From assembly GCA_020725385.1 (NCBI GenBank), contig DYFC01000026.1, positions 1-51,867 on the forward strand: a stretch of 51,867 nt of DNA. Reading direction: 5' to 3'. Both the position numbers and the translations under genes were made by a program. The DNA comes from Nitrospira japonica (GTDB lineage: Bacteria > Nitrospirota > Thermodesulfovibrionia > Thermodesulfovibrionales > SM23-35). Positions 8,608 through 18,055 of this stretch are shown here, in pieces. Every line of letters starts with the position of its first letter. Position 1 is the stretch's first letter. The notes beneath the pieces are model-generated. The model did not search any database and was not told where the DNA came from. It was given only the letters and a program-made list of their open reading frames with translations.

Positions 8608-9584
8608 TTAAATATAAGCTCCGGTTTTTTCTGAAAAACCCTTGTATCAGGTGGAACAGATTCAGTCAACCAGGAATTCCCACCTATTACAGATCTTGCG
8701 CCAATTACAGTTTCTCCACCGAGAATTGTAACACCAGCATAGATGATTACATCATCCTCGATGGTGGGATGGCGTTTCTTATTTCTAAGTTCTTCAACAG
8801 CATCTTTTGGTAATGAAAGAGCTCCGAGAGTAACTCCCTGATAGAGCCTGACACGATTACCAATTACAGTAGTTTCCCCGATTACTACACCTGTACCATG
8901 GTCTATAAAAAAACTCTCCCCTATTTCAGCACCGGGATGAATATCAATTCCTGTTAAACTATGGGCGTATTCTGTCATGATACGGGGTATTAGCGAGACC
9001 TTTTGTTTATAAAGTTCGTGTGCTATACGATAAACAGTTATTGCAAAAAGTCCCGGATAACTGAATATAACCTCGTCATATGTTTTTGCAGCAGGATCAC
9101 CTTCATGTGCCGCACGAACATCTTTAGCGAGCATGTATCTAATTCTCGGGAGTTCTTTGATAAAATTTACAGTTATTTCCTGAGCTTTTTCTTCGCAATT
9201 GAAGCACGACATATTATGCCTTCTGCATTCGTGTCTTAATGCAAGTGTTATTTGTTCAGAGAGTGATTCAAATAAAGAGGTAACTTCCTGACCGAGATTA
9301 TAGCTCAAATTTACTTTATCAATTCTTAAATTGGAGAAATATCCTGGATATAGAATCCGGCATGTTGTGTAAATGATCTCAATAATCCTTTCTTTTGAAG
9401 GCAAAGGCTCGAGATCAACATGATCGAAGCATTCCCCGGTGTTGCAAGACTTGACAAGAATTTCTATAACACCGGGAAGTTCTTCCCGAAAATGTTTGGT
9501 TGTTTCTTTCTGTATTTTGCATTGATTTAATTTTTCATTGTCCAATTTAGATCCCCTTTGTATGTTTTTCTTAAATTCTATCAT
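8604..9584 (-). CDS. cysE: Serine O-acetyltransferase (long form)
   Basis: Acetylates L-serine with acetyl-CoA to feed CysK. The C-terminal left-handed beta-helix begins [19 protein letters not shown] near 212 and runs through [23 protein letters not shown] to [15 protein letters not shown]. At 326 residues it has the extended helical N terminus seen in many anaerobes. The C-terminal tail ends KKPELIFK. The first ATG at 9584 lacks a ribosome binding site. A TTG at 9545 (reading LDNEKLNQ) is preceded by AAAGGGG at good spacing and may be the real start. With serA upstream in the window the serine-to-cysteine path is represented, though not in one operon. Confidence 0.93.
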   Translation of the reverse strand: MIEFKKNIQRGSKLDNEKLNQCKIQKETTKHFREELPGVIEILVKSCNTGECFDHVDLEPLPSKERIIEIIYTTCRILYPGYFSNLRIDKVNLSYNLGQEVTSLFESLSEQITLALRHECRRHNMSCFNCEEKAQEITVNFIKELPRIRYMLAKDVRAAHEGDPAAKTYDEVIFSYPGLFAITVYRIAHELYKQKVSLIPRIMTEYAHSLTGIDIHPGAEIGESFFIDHGTGVVIGETTVIGNRVRLYQGVTLGALSLPKDAVEELRNKKRHPTIEDDVIIYAGVTILGGETVIGARSVIGGNSWLTESVPPDTRVFQKKPELIFK

Positions 9585-9699
9585 AAAATATAAAATCTGT
9601 TGTTCATAATTTTTTCATATTCCATTCTTTGTTTGTTCATAATTAAAAAGTAAAATTAATTTAATAATTGTGAGCAATCTTTCAATTCCTCCTTCTTGA

Positions 9700-9756
9700 T
9701 CGGGAATGAGGAGGTGAATATTAAAATTAAAATTTATTCCTCCTCAATCCCTGTTT
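9700..9756. repeat. Imperfect inverted repeat upstream of the htrA gene
   Basis: GGGAATGAGGAGG..GAATA and TATTCCTCCTCAATCCC form long arms with small bulges around an A+T-rich loop. A third CCTCC block lies just before. It sits about 50 bp before the protease start and could be a regulatory hairpin or operator. It does not match CIRCE. The rest of the 9585-9802 gap shows nothing else I can name. Confidence 0.45.
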
Positions 9757-9802
9757 TTAAAAGAAAAATTATTTTGTATATAAATACATGAAAGGAGTGT
9801 AG

Positions 9803-11263
9803 ATGATGCTTAAAAGAAAACCTATTTTCATAGCATCCATATTTACAATCGCAGGTTTGATTTTAGGGCTGATTATCTCTTCAAATTTTGGTTTTCATTC
9901 AAAGGGTTATTCAGGAGAAGCTTCTATTTCCAAAGAGGCCATAGAAATTCTTACGAAAACAAATAATGCTATTGCAGAAGTCGCCGAAGCAGTAAAACCT
10001 TCTGTAGTGAATATTTCTTCTACAAAAACTATAAAGGACCACGGCATACCATCTCCTTTTTCTAATGACCCCTTTTTCAGGAGATTTTTTGGTGATGATT
10101 TATTTGATAAGCCAAGAGAACACAAGCAATCAGGTCTTGGCTCCGGAGTTATTGTAGATAAAAACGGCTATATACTCACCAACAATCACGTAATAAAAGA
10201 CGCTGATGAAATAAAAGTGAAGCTCTCAGACAAGAGAGAGTTTAAAGGCAAAGTTATCGGTACCGATAAAAAAACAGATATAGCAGTTGTCAAAATAGAC
10301 GCGAAAGATCTTCCAGCCATAAGATTTGGAGATTCTGATAAGTTAAAAGTTGGTGAGACAGTTCTTGCTATAGGGAATCCATTCGGGCTAAATCTTACTG
10401 TAACAACTGGAATTATAAGCGCAACAGGTAGAGCAAATGTTGGGATAGCAGATTATGAAGATTTCATACAGACAGATGCTGCTATTAATCCAGGCAATTC
10501 CGGTGGAGCTCTTGTAAATGTAAGAGGTGAATTGGTTGGAATTAATACTGCAATTTTAAGTACAAGCGGAGGCTATCAGGGAATTGGGTTTGCTATCCCG
10601 AGCAATATGGCAAAAGCTGTTATGGATTCTCTTATTAAAAAAGGCAAAGTTGTCAGGGGATGGCTGGGTGTTAGTATACAGGATTTAACACCCGAACTTG
10701 TTAAGCAGTTCAACCTTAAATCAGAAGAAGGTGTTCTTGTAGCAGATGTTGTTGAAGATAGTCCTGCTGAAAAAGTAGGGATAGAGCGGGGAGATGTTAT
10801 AGTTGAATTTGATGGCAAAGAGGTTAAAGACTCTCGCAGTCTGAGAAACATGGTAGCAGGGACTGCGCCTGATACAGAGGTTAAAATCAAGTTAATCAGA
10901 AATGGAAGTTCAAAAACAATTACTGCAAAAATAAGTGAAGTATCGGGTGAGATGAGAGCAGGCTTAAAGGATTATGAAAATCTCCTAAAAGGTGTTTCGG
11001 TTCAGGATTTAACTCCTTCAATCAGAAAAAGCCTGAATATTCAGAAGAAAATTGATGGTGTAGTTATAACTGATATTGAAGAAGACAGTCCTGCTGAAGG
11101 GGTATTAATGAGAGATGATGTAATAATGGAGATTAACAGGAAAAAGATTAAGAATGTAAAAGACTATGAGTCAGTGGTATCAAAGATTAAATCAGATCAG
11201 AATATTTTACTTCTGCTTCACAGAAAAGGTGCCACAACTTATATAACTTTAACAGAGAAATGA
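9803..11263 (+). CDS. HtrA/DegP-family periplasmic serine protease
   Basis: Envelope quality-control protease or chaperone. An N-terminal signal-anchor (residues 5-27) exports it. The trypsin-like domain has catalytic His129 (TNNHV), Asp159 (KTDIAVV) and Ser233 (GNSGGAL). Two PDZ domains follow: GWLGVSIQDLTPELV to about 375, and KGVSVQDLTPSI to the C terminus. Length is 486. GGAGTGTAG precedes the ATG, so the start is secure. It is a close paralogue of the minus-strand protease at about 20-21.5 kb (shared GRANVGIADYEDFIQTDAA block), indicating duplication. A tiny zinc-ribbon gene follows 8 bases later. Confidence 0.95.
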   Translation: MMLKRKPIFIASIFTIAGLILGLIISSNFGFHSKGYSGEASISKEAIEILTKTNNAIAEVAEAVKPSVVNISSTKTIKDHGIPSPFSNDPFFRRFFGDDLFDKPREHKQSGLGSGVIVDKNGYILTNNHVIKDADEIKVKLSDKREFKGKVIGTDKKTDIAVVKIDAKDLPAIRFGDSDKLKVGETVLAIGNPFGLNLTVTTGIISATGRANVGIADYEDFIQTDAAINPGNSGGALVNVRGELVGINTAILSTSGGYQGIGFAIPSNMAKAVMDSLIKKGKVVRGWLGVSIQDLTPELVKQFNLKSEEGVLVADVVEDSPAEKVGIERGDVIVEFDGKEVKDSRSLRNMVAGTAPDTEVKIKLIRNGSSKTITAKISEVSGEMRAGLKDYENLLKGVSVQDLTPSIRKSLNIQKKIDGVVITDIEEDSPAEGVLMRDDVIMEINRKKIKNVKDYESVVSKIKSDQNILLLLHRKGATTYITLTEK

Positions 11264-11271
11264 GGTAAAAA

Positions 11272-11430
11272 ATGAAAGCTAACAAATGTATAAGCTGTGA
11301 CAACAAAACCTTGCAGAAAGACGGGATTTGTGTTTCTTGTAAAACAGGCATTCGTCAGATGCATAAAGAACTGCTTGACCTTATGCAGAAACAAAGAAAT
11401 CAGAATTCGAAAAGAACCCGCAACAGGTAG
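11272..11430 (+). CDS. Small zinc-ribbon protein (52 residues)
   Basis: A short gene with its own GAGG ribosome binding site, starting 9 bases after the protease stop. It encodes MKANKCISCDNK..GICVSC followed by a basic, Gln/Arg-rich helix ending KRTRNR. Two CxxC pairs (C6/C9 and C20/C23) should hold one zinc. It is followed directly by a strong terminator, which supports a real expressed unit. Function is unknown. Small Zn-ribbon proteins of this kind may bind RNA or ribosomes, but nothing in the context says so. Confidence 0.75.
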   Translation: MKANKCISCDNKTLQKDGICVSCKTGIRQMHKELLDLMQKQRNQNSKRTRNR

Positions 11431-11433
11431 CTT

Positions 11434-11484
11434 AAAACAAATCGGGCTGACAGTTAGACATTAATTGTCAGCCCGATTTGTTTT
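11434..11484. terminator. Bidirectional rho-independent terminator
   Basis: AAAACAAATCGGGCTGACA and its exact 19-base complement flank a 13-base loop. The A run on one side and T run on the other make it work both ways: for the htrA/zinc-ribbon unit (plus) and for rpoD (minus), whose stop lies four bases beyond. Confidence 0.95.
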
Positions 11485-11487
11485 TTA

Positions 11488-12909
11488 TCAATTACTTCTT
11501 AGTACCCTTAATGCCCTGCTTCTTATAGGATGTTTTAGTTTCTTAATTGCCTTGGCTTCAATCTGCCTTACACGTTCCCTTGTAATTGAGAGATGCCTTC
11601 CAACTTCTTCAAGAGTATGGTCGCGCTCAAAACCTATTCCGAATCTCATCCTGATAACGAGTTCTTCTTTAGGTGTTAAAGTATGCAGAACCTTTATAAT
11701 ATCCTCGGTAGTATTTCTTTTTTCAACATCTGAATACAGGTTGATGTTGTTATCACTGATGAAATTTTCAAGTGTTGTCTCTTCATCTCCAACAAGTGTT
11801 TGCAAAGCTATGGGATCCTGAATCGCTCTATAAACATCGTCGACTTTGCTTCTTGAGACACCGAGTTTTTTTGCTATTTCATCAATATCAGGTTCTTTGC
11901 CAAGTTGTTGTGTTAGTTCCTTCGCAGTTGCAGATACTTTATTGTAAAATTCAACCATATGGACAGGAACTCTTATAGTTTTTGTCTGATCTATCAATGC
12001 TCTTGTGATTCCCTGTCTTATCCACCATGTTGCATACGTGCTGAATTTAAAACCCTTTCTATAATCAAATTTATCTATTGCCCTCATAAGACCTATATTA
12101 CCTTCCTGAATTAAATCAAGCAAAGACAAACCTCTTCCAATATAATTTTTGGCAATGTTAATAACCAGTCTCAGATTATGTGTTATTAATTCTTCCTTTG
12201 CGGATGTTACCAGATTCACAACTTTATTGAGCATTCCGTGTTTGATTTTGAATTCTTCAGCACCCAGTCCTGTTTCAGATGCGATCTTTTTGTATACTTC
12301 AAGAGTTTCCCTTGCGAGCGCAGAAAGTTTAAAAGGATTTATATCTTTTTTCTTTTTCTCTTGAATGTATTTTTTAAGGTCTTTCAGAGAACCATATCTT
12401 TCAATTTTAGCTTCAGCTTCGGATAATTGCTTAATTAAATTATCAAGGACAATAATCGTTTGTCTTAATGCCTCTTCTTTAGTATCATCATCGGGTATGT
12501 TATCATCCGTTTTCTCCATCTCACCGAGTTTTTGAATTGTTTTTTGATAAAATGGGGTTTTTGTAACTATTTCCTCGATGATTTTTTTGCCTTCTTCTAT
12601 TTTACGGGCAAGTTCAACCTCTTCATCCCTTGTTAATACCTGAATATCGCCCATTGAGTGGAAATAGGCCTGGACAAGATCTTGAGATTTTTCATCCGAT
12701 TCCCCGATAATTTCTTCTTCCGCAAGAATATCACCTTCTTCACTTTCAATGATGCTTATGCCGGTTTCTTGAATTGTACCTATCATCTCTTCATATTCTT
12801 CCTGTGAAATCATTTCAGAAGCAAAAAATTCATTTATCTCATCATAGGTTACATAACCACGCCTTTTGCCGAGTTCAATAAGGTCTTCTATGATATCCCA
12901 TTCTTTCAT
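11488..12909 (-). CDS. rpoD: Primary sigma factor RpoD (sigma-70)
   Basis: Housekeeping sigma subunit directing RNA polymerase to promoters. The N-terminal region 1.1 (EWDIIEDLIELGKRRGYVTYDEIN) is followed by region 1.2 (QDLVQAYFHSMGDIQVLTRDEE). Region 2 contains NLRLVINIAKNYIGRGLSLLDLIQEGNIGLMRAIDKF and YATWWIRQGITRAL. Region 3 begins RVPVHMVEFYNKV. Region 4 has the helix-turn-helix HTLEEVGRHLSITRERVRQIE. At 473 residues it is compact because the region 1.2-2.1 spacer is short. It is not followed by dnaG or rpsU. The ATG has only a weak AGG upstream. Confidence 0.95.
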   Translation of the reverse strand: MKEWDIIEDLIELGKRRGYVTYDEINEFFASEMISQEEYEEMIGTIQETGISIIESEEGDILAEEEIIGESDEKSQDLVQAYFHSMGDIQVLTRDEEVELARKIEEGKKIIEEIVTKTPFYQKTIQKLGEMEKTDDNIPDDDTKEEALRQTIIVLDNLIKQLSEAEAKIERYGSLKDLKKYIQEKKKKDINPFKLSALARETLEVYKKIASETGLGAEEFKIKHGMLNKVVNLVTSAKEELITHNLRLVINIAKNYIGRGLSLLDLIQEGNIGLMRAIDKFDYRKGFKFSTYATWWIRQGITRALIDQTKTIRVPVHMVEFYNKVSATAKELTQQLGKEPDIDEIAKKLGVSRSKVDDVYRAIQDPIALQTLVGDEETTLENFISDNNINLYSDVEKRNTTEDIIKVLHTLTPKEELVIRMRFGIGFERDHTLEEVGRHLSITRERVRQIEAKAIKKLKHPIRSRALRVLRSN

Positions 12910-13240
12910 TTTATTTGCCTGTCTTTCTTATCGTCATTAATGTTAATAATGTTTAACTTAGATATATCTTCCAGCATAAAACCCGTTAATACATATTTTT
13001 TAAATAATTTTATTAATTAAAAGCAATTCGTATGCCATGCTAAGAGGTTTTAATTAGAATTTAGGGGTAAAATAATATTCAAGATATTTTTTGTAACTTA
13101 TTGGATTTATTGGGAAAATGTCCCGGGAAAATTGAAGTAGTCAAATATGTTGCCGGTTCTTATTAAATATTAATCGAAACAAAATAAGAATATGTAACTT
13201 TTTACTTATACTGTGTAAAAATCCACAGAGTTAATTTTTT
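12910..13240. other. A+T-rich gap upstream of rpoD
   Basis: About 330 bp between rpoD and the downstream end of the next minus-strand gene. It should hold the rpoD promoter, but I find no convincing hexamer pair. A short CTGTG/CACAG hairpin at about 13205-13232 lacks a T run. A 23-codon frame (MLEDISKLNII..) ends on the rpoD ATG and may be chance. Confidence 0.4.
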
Positions 13241-14236
13241 TCAGATTATGTCAGGGTTTATTTCTTCTTTTTTTTCAGTTGTATCAGAAATTGGTTCCGG
13301 AGTTTCAGGAGCAACTTCGATTGGTTGCTCCTGAAACTCTTTTGAATAATAATAACTAAGGACTATAGCAATTACCACGAGACTGAGATATGTCTGCAAA
13401 GCATAGTATAAAAATTGGTATGGGAAAGAAATGATAGTACCTATTATTGGTATCAAAGTAAAAGGATAGCTGAGAAGTCCAAGAAGAAAGAGTATAATAA
13501 AGTACCCTAAAAACAGGACAGTATAGAGCCAAAAGCCATTCGGGTATTTTAAGAGAAAATTTACAGCTTCTTTTATTGATTTAAAAGCACCTGTTTTCTT
13601 GAAATAGAGTGCTGCAAAGCCATAAATAGTTATGGCAAGGATAAATATGATCATTATTATGGAGAGAATTACAAGTATTAAAGAAAAGAATGTTCCGAAA
13701 AATAATGCAAGAGTCGAGTCCTGCTCTTTTGCATATGATATAATCGCTGCTATACTCCCGCCAACAATACTGAGAAAGAATGCTGTTAAAATAAAAATAA
13801 GTCCGATTACCGATGTAAATCCAAGTAATTTAAGAAAAAGACTTTTTGCCTCATGTGTGAAGTCCTTAAATGAAAAATGAGTTAAATTTCCCTGTAAGGT
13901 TTTACCGATAACACCAATTGAACCGCCAAGAACGTATAAGCCAAGCATTATCGCAAAAAGTATATATAAGATTAAACTGATTGTAAGAAGTAGAATCAGA
14001 ACTATGTATTTTGAGAAAGTATTCGAAGGTGACTTTAATATTCTGAAGACATCAGTTATATCCGTGAATTCTGTCAGGTCAATGCCAAATATAATAAATG
14101 CAATTCCAAAAGGGATACCAACAATAATGAAAAAAGAAATTATGCTGACAAACAGCATGCCAATCTGGATTAGAACCAGTTGCCAGTTCTTATTTATTGT
14201 CTTGAAACCATTTTTTATAGCTTCAATATATTTCAT
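13241..14236 (-). CDS. Multi-pass membrane protein of unknown function
   Basis: A 331-residue protein with about six hydrophobic segments (near 20-48, 72-105, 135-165, 175-207, 232-258 and 264-298). It resembles uncharacterised DUF-type integral membrane proteins with repeated two-helix units. The C-terminal tail is soluble and acidic, rich in Pro, Glu and Thr (QPIEVAPETPEPISDTTEKK). It shares 14 bases with the end of the helicase gene upstream, so it is probably co-expressed. I do not recognise a catalytic motif. Confidence 0.75.
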   Translation of the reverse strand: MKYIEAIKNGFKTINKNWQLVLIQIGMLFVSIISFFIIVGIPFGIAFIIFGIDLTEFTDITDVFRILKSPSNTFSKYIVLILLLTISLILYILFAIMLGLYVLGGSIGVIGKTLQGNLTHFSFKDFTHEAKSLFLKLLGFTSVIGLIFILTAFFLSIVGGSIAAIISYAKEQDSTLALFFGTFFSLILVILSIIMIIFILAITIYGFAALYFKKTGAFKSIKEAVNFLLKYPNGFWLYTVLFLGYFIILFLLGLLSYPFTLIPIIGTIISFPYQFLYYALQTYLSLVVIAIVLSYYYSKEFQEQPIEVAPETPEPISDTTEKKEEINPDII

Positions 14237-16220
14237 TGGATAACTCTACAATGACCTCCTCATATGATTCTCTTGGCAACTCTTTAATAAAACGTGAAGG
14301 CCTTACAAAACCTATCCCCTGCCATTCTTGAGAAGATTCAGGATAGCAGAGATATAGTTCTTCCTTAGCTCTTGTTACTGCAACGTAAAAAAGTCTTCTT
14401 TCTTCCTCTTCGTCATCTGTTCTAAGAGCTCTTGCAGATGGAAATCTACCTTCATTTAAACCGATAATAAAAACAGTATTCCACTCAAGCCCTTTTGCCT
14501 GATGTACTGTTGACAGTATAACACATTCACGGGAATCATCTGAATTTTGTTCATCAGCACCGGAAGCACTTTGAAGGCTCATATCACTTGTAAAAGACTC
14601 AAGAGTTTTATATCTCATAGAAAATTTTGCCATCTGGTTTATATCTTCAATACGCTCCTCTGCATTAGGGTAATGTCTGTATAAATATTCTTCATATCCA
14701 TATTTCATAATATATTCTATAGCAGATGGAGGCTTAATCATATTTTCAGTATTATAATCTCTTATTAAGATTTTCAGAAGCGCCAGGAAATGTTCTATAT
14801 TACCTGTAGCTTTTCTCGGAACAAATTTTTTAGATTTAAAAATAGCTTCAAGAGGATTTTCTGATGTCCTTATGTTTTCCCATATTTTCGATGCTGTAAT
14901 ATTGCCGATACCCGGAATAAGTTTTAATGCCCTTTTCCAGCTCAGTTCGTCGTATGGATTCAAAAGTACTTTAAGAAATGAGAGAATATCTTTGATATGA
15001 GCCTGTTCAAAAAATTTCAGCCCTGACCTTATCTCAAAAGGTATATTTCTTCTTTGAAGTTCCATTTGAAGTTCCATAGACTGGAAATGCGAGCGATATA
15101 ATACAGCTATATCATTTAAAGATATGCCATCAGAAATAAAATCAAGTATCTTTTGTGATATAAAATCTGCTTGCTGATAAATATCTTTAAGTGAAACAAG
15201 ATAAGGCAAGTTGCCGGTATTCTTAATCGATTTAAGCTTTTTCTGGAATTGACGCATATTATTAGAAATACTATTATTTGCAAGATATAATATTTCAGGT
15301 GTGGAACGGTAGTTTATTGTTAAGTTGAATATTTTTGCATCAGGGTATCTTTCTTTAAATTTAAGTATATTCTCAAAATTAGCGCCTCTGAAAGAGTATA
15401 TTGACTGGGCATCATCTCCGACTGCCATAATATTTCGATTTAAAGAAGAGATTATATCAACAATTTCAGCCTGAAGTTTATTTGTGTCCTGATATTCATC
15501 AACAAGTATGTGCTGGAATTTTCTTGAATAAAATTCCTTAATACTATCATTTTCAAGTAAAAGCATCTTCCAGTTTGTAAGCAGATCATCAAAATCCATA
15601 AGATTCAGATTTTTCTTTTTAGTTTCATAAACTAGCAAAGTATCATTTATTTCATCTATGATATTCAGGGAATGTGGAAATCTGAAAAGTAAAACTTCTT
15701 CAACTGTTTTTCCGGTATTTTTTGCAAGGCTGTATATATCGGCCAGTACCGACCCTTTTGGCATCAATTTATTCCTGTTACCCATTTCCGTAACACATAT
15801 TTCGAACAATTCCTTTGAATCTTCCCTGTCAAGAATCGAAAAGCCCTGATTGTATCCGAGAAGCTGGCAATGTTTCCTTAGTACCATATTGCCAATATGA
15901 TGAAAAGTTCCTCCGAAAAGTTCCTGTATATTTCTACCAATTAATAACTCAACTCTCCTCATCATCTCACGGGCAGCTTTATTTGTAAATGTCAAAAGAA
16001 GGATATTTGCCGGACTTATTCCTGTATTTATCAGATGTGCCACACGGTATGTAACTGTTCTTGTTTTTCCTGTTCCGGCACCGGCAAGCACAAGCATTGG
16101 ACCGCCCTGATGTGTAACAACTTCAAACTGTTCCTGATTAAGCTCTTTTTCATAGTTGAGTCTTACTGAAGACGTTATATTATGTAAAAAATATTTCTTC
16201 ATATTATACGCTATATTCAT
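14223..16220 (-). CDS. UvrD/Rep/PcrA-family superfamily 1 DNA helicase
   Basis: ATP-driven 3'-5' DNA helicase with the ordered SF1A motifs: Q motif LNQEQFEVV, Walker A AGAGTGKT at 46-53, LTFTNKAAREM (Ia), LVDEYQDTN (II), VGDDAQSIYSFRGA (III), INYRSTPEIL (IV), VILSTVHQAKGLEW (V) and FYVAVTRAKEELYL (VI). Length is 665, slightly short of UvrD, with no C-terminal Tudor region evident. The ATG at 16220 overlaps the Mur ligase gene by 17 bases. A second ATG at 16202 (MKKYFLH) or a later start near LNYEKELNQ are alternatives. It could serve in repair or replication restart. Confidence 0.92.
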   Translation of the reverse strand: MNIAYNMKKYFLHNITSSVRLNYEKELNQEQFEVVTHQGGPMLVLAGAGTGKTRTVTYRVAHLINTGISPANILLLTFTNKAAREMMRRVELLIGRNIQELFGGTFHHIGNMVLRKHCQLLGYNQGFSILDREDSKELFEICVTEMGNRNKLMPKGSVLADIYSLAKNTGKTVEEVLLFRFPHSLNIIDEINDTLLVYETKKKNLNLMDFDDLLTNWKMLLLENDSIKEFYSRKFQHILVDEYQDTNKLQAEIVDIISSLNRNIMAVGDDAQSIYSFRGANFENILKFKERYPDAKIFNLTINYRSTPEILYLANNSISNNMRQFQKKLKSIKNTGNLPYLVSLKDIYQQADFISQKILDFISDGISLNDIAVLYRSHFQSMELQMELQRRNIPFEIRSGLKFFEQAHIKDILSFLKVLLNPYDELSWKRALKLIPGIGNITASKIWENIRTSENPLEAIFKSKKFVPRKATGNIEHFLALLKILIRDYNTENMIKPPSAIEYIMKYGYEEYLYRHYPNAEERIEDINQMAKFSMRYKTLESFTSDMSLQSASGADEQNSDDSRECVILSTVHQAKGLEWNTVFIIGLNEGRFPSARALRTDDEEEERRLFYVAVTRAKEELYLCYPESSQEWQGIGFVRPSRFIKELPRESYEEVIVELSNEIY

Positions 16221-17559
16221 TCAGTTTCCCGGCAATCTGTCTTGCATAATCAGACAATGTATCATCTCTTGCTCCAAAAATTACATAAGTATCATATTTA
16301 TCGAGCATATTAAATATTTCAGCACGTTCATGAAAAACCTGTGCTGATTTACCAGCATTATTAATTTCAATTGCAAGGTCTTCACTTGATATATCCTTAC
16401 CAGCAGTTCCTCCGGCATAAAATATTGGTAAAAGTACAAGATAATCCGGATCCCGTAAATTATTTACAAATGTTTTAATATAACCATCTTTCATGAGTTT
16501 TGTAGGTCCGAACCCATGAGGCTGAAAGATATAACAGATTCTTTCTCTAAATTTTTTAACTGTTTGCATAAGAGATTCTATTTTATGAGGATTATGAGCA
16601 TAATCATCTATAACTAAGTACTTTCCATTATATAAATGTACATCGAATCTTCTTGTAATTCCTTTAAAGTCAGGAATTACTTCAGCAATATCTTTTAAAG
16701 AAATATTTAAATTTGAAAGAAGAGAAATACACGAAAGGGCATTATAGACATTATATTTGCCCGGCAACGAAACCCGAAAGATCACGTTATCAATGGTAAA
16801 AATAGTATCAAAAGGATTATAAGTAATGTCTTTGGCCCGAAAATCCGAAAAATTTTCAATCGAAAAACTAATGGAATTCTTAAACTTTATTTTTTCGAGA
16901 TTAGAATCATCTGCATTTATGAAAACAGTTCTATTGGTATTTTCTCCGAGCATCTTAAACATCCCTGCTGTATCTTCAACCGGGTTGTGATCAAGGCTTA
17001 GATTCGAAATTACAGTATATTCAGGATGATAATTGACAATTGAACCATCTGATTCGCAAGCCTCAAAAACCATTAAATCCGATTTTCCATATAGATAATT
17101 GCCGGTACAATTGTTCTTGAAAAAATTTTTAACCTTGCCTCCGCCTATATAATTAGGTTCAAGACCGAGTTGGTTCATTATAAAAGCAAGCATTCCTGCG
17201 ATAGTGGATTTTCCACTTGTACCTGCCACTGCGATGGTTTTATATTCAGATATTAGTTGATTTAAAAATTCAGGACGGGTTTTTATTGGGAGACCAAGTT
17301 CATGAGCTCTAATAATATCAGGGTTATTAGATTCAACAGCTGTGCTTGAAATGATTAAATCAAAACTTGAATCAATTTTAGAGCCATCTTGCTTAAAGAT
17401 GGATATGCTTTTTTCTCTTAAGATATTTGCTGTAATATTATCTGGCTGAATATCAAAAGTTCTATCCGAACCAGCAATAACATGACCCCTATCGTGAAGA
17501 AAACCGGCAATTGCAGACATTCCGCTCCCGCCAATTCCTGATAAATAAATTTTTGCCAT
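16204..17559 (-). CDS. Mur ligase-family protein (MurC/Mpl-like)
   Basis: A 451-residue ATP-dependent amide ligase. The N-terminal domain starts MAKIYLSGIGGSGMSAIAGFL, as in MurC. The central P-loop near 110 is AGTSGKST, where classical MurC has GTHGKTTT. The C-terminal domain has LPGKYNVYNALSC and VIDDYAHNPHKIE. It could be UDP-N-acetylmuramate:alanine ligase, the recycling ligase Mpl, or a related ligase on another substrate. No other mur genes are nearby, which argues against the cell-division cluster MurC. The start is ATG 17559, 10 bases after ispF; longer upstream frames lie inside ispF and are rejected. Confidence 0.8.
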   Translation of the reverse strand: MAKIYLSGIGGSGMSAIAGFLHDRGHVIAGSDRTFDIQPDNITANILREKSISIFKQDGSKIDSSFDLIISSTAVESNNPDIIRAHELGLPIKTRPEFLNQLISEYKTIAVAGTSGKSTIAGMLAFIMNQLGLEPNYIGGGKVKNFFKNNCTGNYLYGKSDLMVFEACESDGSIVNYHPEYTVISNLSLDHNPVEDTAGMFKMLGENTNRTVFINADDSNLEKIKFKNSISFSIENFSDFRAKDITYNPFDTIFTIDNVIFRVSLPGKYNVYNALSCISLLSNLNISLKDIAEVIPDFKGITRRFDVHLYNGKYLVIDDYAHNPHKIESLMQTVKKFRERICYIFQPHGFGPTKLMKDGYIKTFVNNLRDPDYLVLLPIFYAGGTAGKDISSEDLAIEINNAGKSAQVFHERAEIFNMLDKYDTYVIFGARDDTLSDYARQIAGKLNEYSV

Positions 17560-17569
17560 TAATTTGGAA

Positions 17570-18055
17570 TTAACCAATCCTTTCGCATAGACGGTCAAGC
17601 AGACAAATTGCCTGTGCAGCGATGCCTTCATTTCTTCCAATAAACCCCATTGTCTCATTTGTTTTCGCTTTGATGTTTATTGCGCCGGGAGGAATACCTG
17701 CTTCGGAAAGAGCTTTTTTCATTGAATCAATATAAGGCTGCATCTTTGGTTTCTCTGCAAATATAATCGAATCAACCCATGCAACTTCAAGATTATTTGC
17801 ATGTACATGATCAATGATCTGTCTCAACATTACAATGCTTGAAATATCTTTCCAGCGCGGGTCTGTATCCGGGAAATGATGCCCGATGTCACCCAATCCG
17901 AGTGCCCCTATTATCGCATCAATTATAGCGTGGCATAAAACATCTGCGTCAGAATGTCCCTTAAGTCCTTTGCTAAAAGGTATTTCTACACCACCTATAA
18001 TGAGCTTGCGGCCTCTAACAAGTTTATGCGAATCATATCCTATGCCTATTCTCAT
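17570..18055 (-). CDS. ispF: 2-C-methyl-D-erythritol 2,4-cyclodiphosphate synthase
   Basis: Fifth enzyme of the non-mevalonate (MEP) isoprenoid pathway. It closes CDP-ME 2-phosphate into the cyclic diphosphate. Zinc ligands Asp8 and His10 (GYDSHKL) and His42 (ADVLCHAIIDA) are present. DIGHHFPDTDPRWK and the C-terminal KAKTNETMGFIGRNEGIAA complete the signature. The 161-residue length is normal. The start overlaps the ispD stop by four bases. Confidence 0.96.
   Translation of the reverse strand: MRIGIGYDSHKLVRGRKLIIGGVEIPFSKGLKGHSDADVLCHAIIDAIIGALGLGDIGHHFPDTDPRWKDISSIVMLRQIIDHVHANNLEVAWVDSIIFAEKPKMQPYIDSMKKALSEAGIPPGAINIKAKTNETMGFIGRNEGIAAQAICLLDRLCERIG

Noticed and set aside
12910-12985. 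Short minus-strand frame MLEDISKLNII.. ending on the rpoD start codon
   Set aside because: Only 23 codons, no ribosome binding site and no recognisable similarity; could be chance in A+T-rich DNA.
17560-17658. N-terminal extension of the Mur ligase (33 residues)
   Set aside because: It lies wholly inside ispF in another frame; the MurC-like fold starts at the ATG at 17559.
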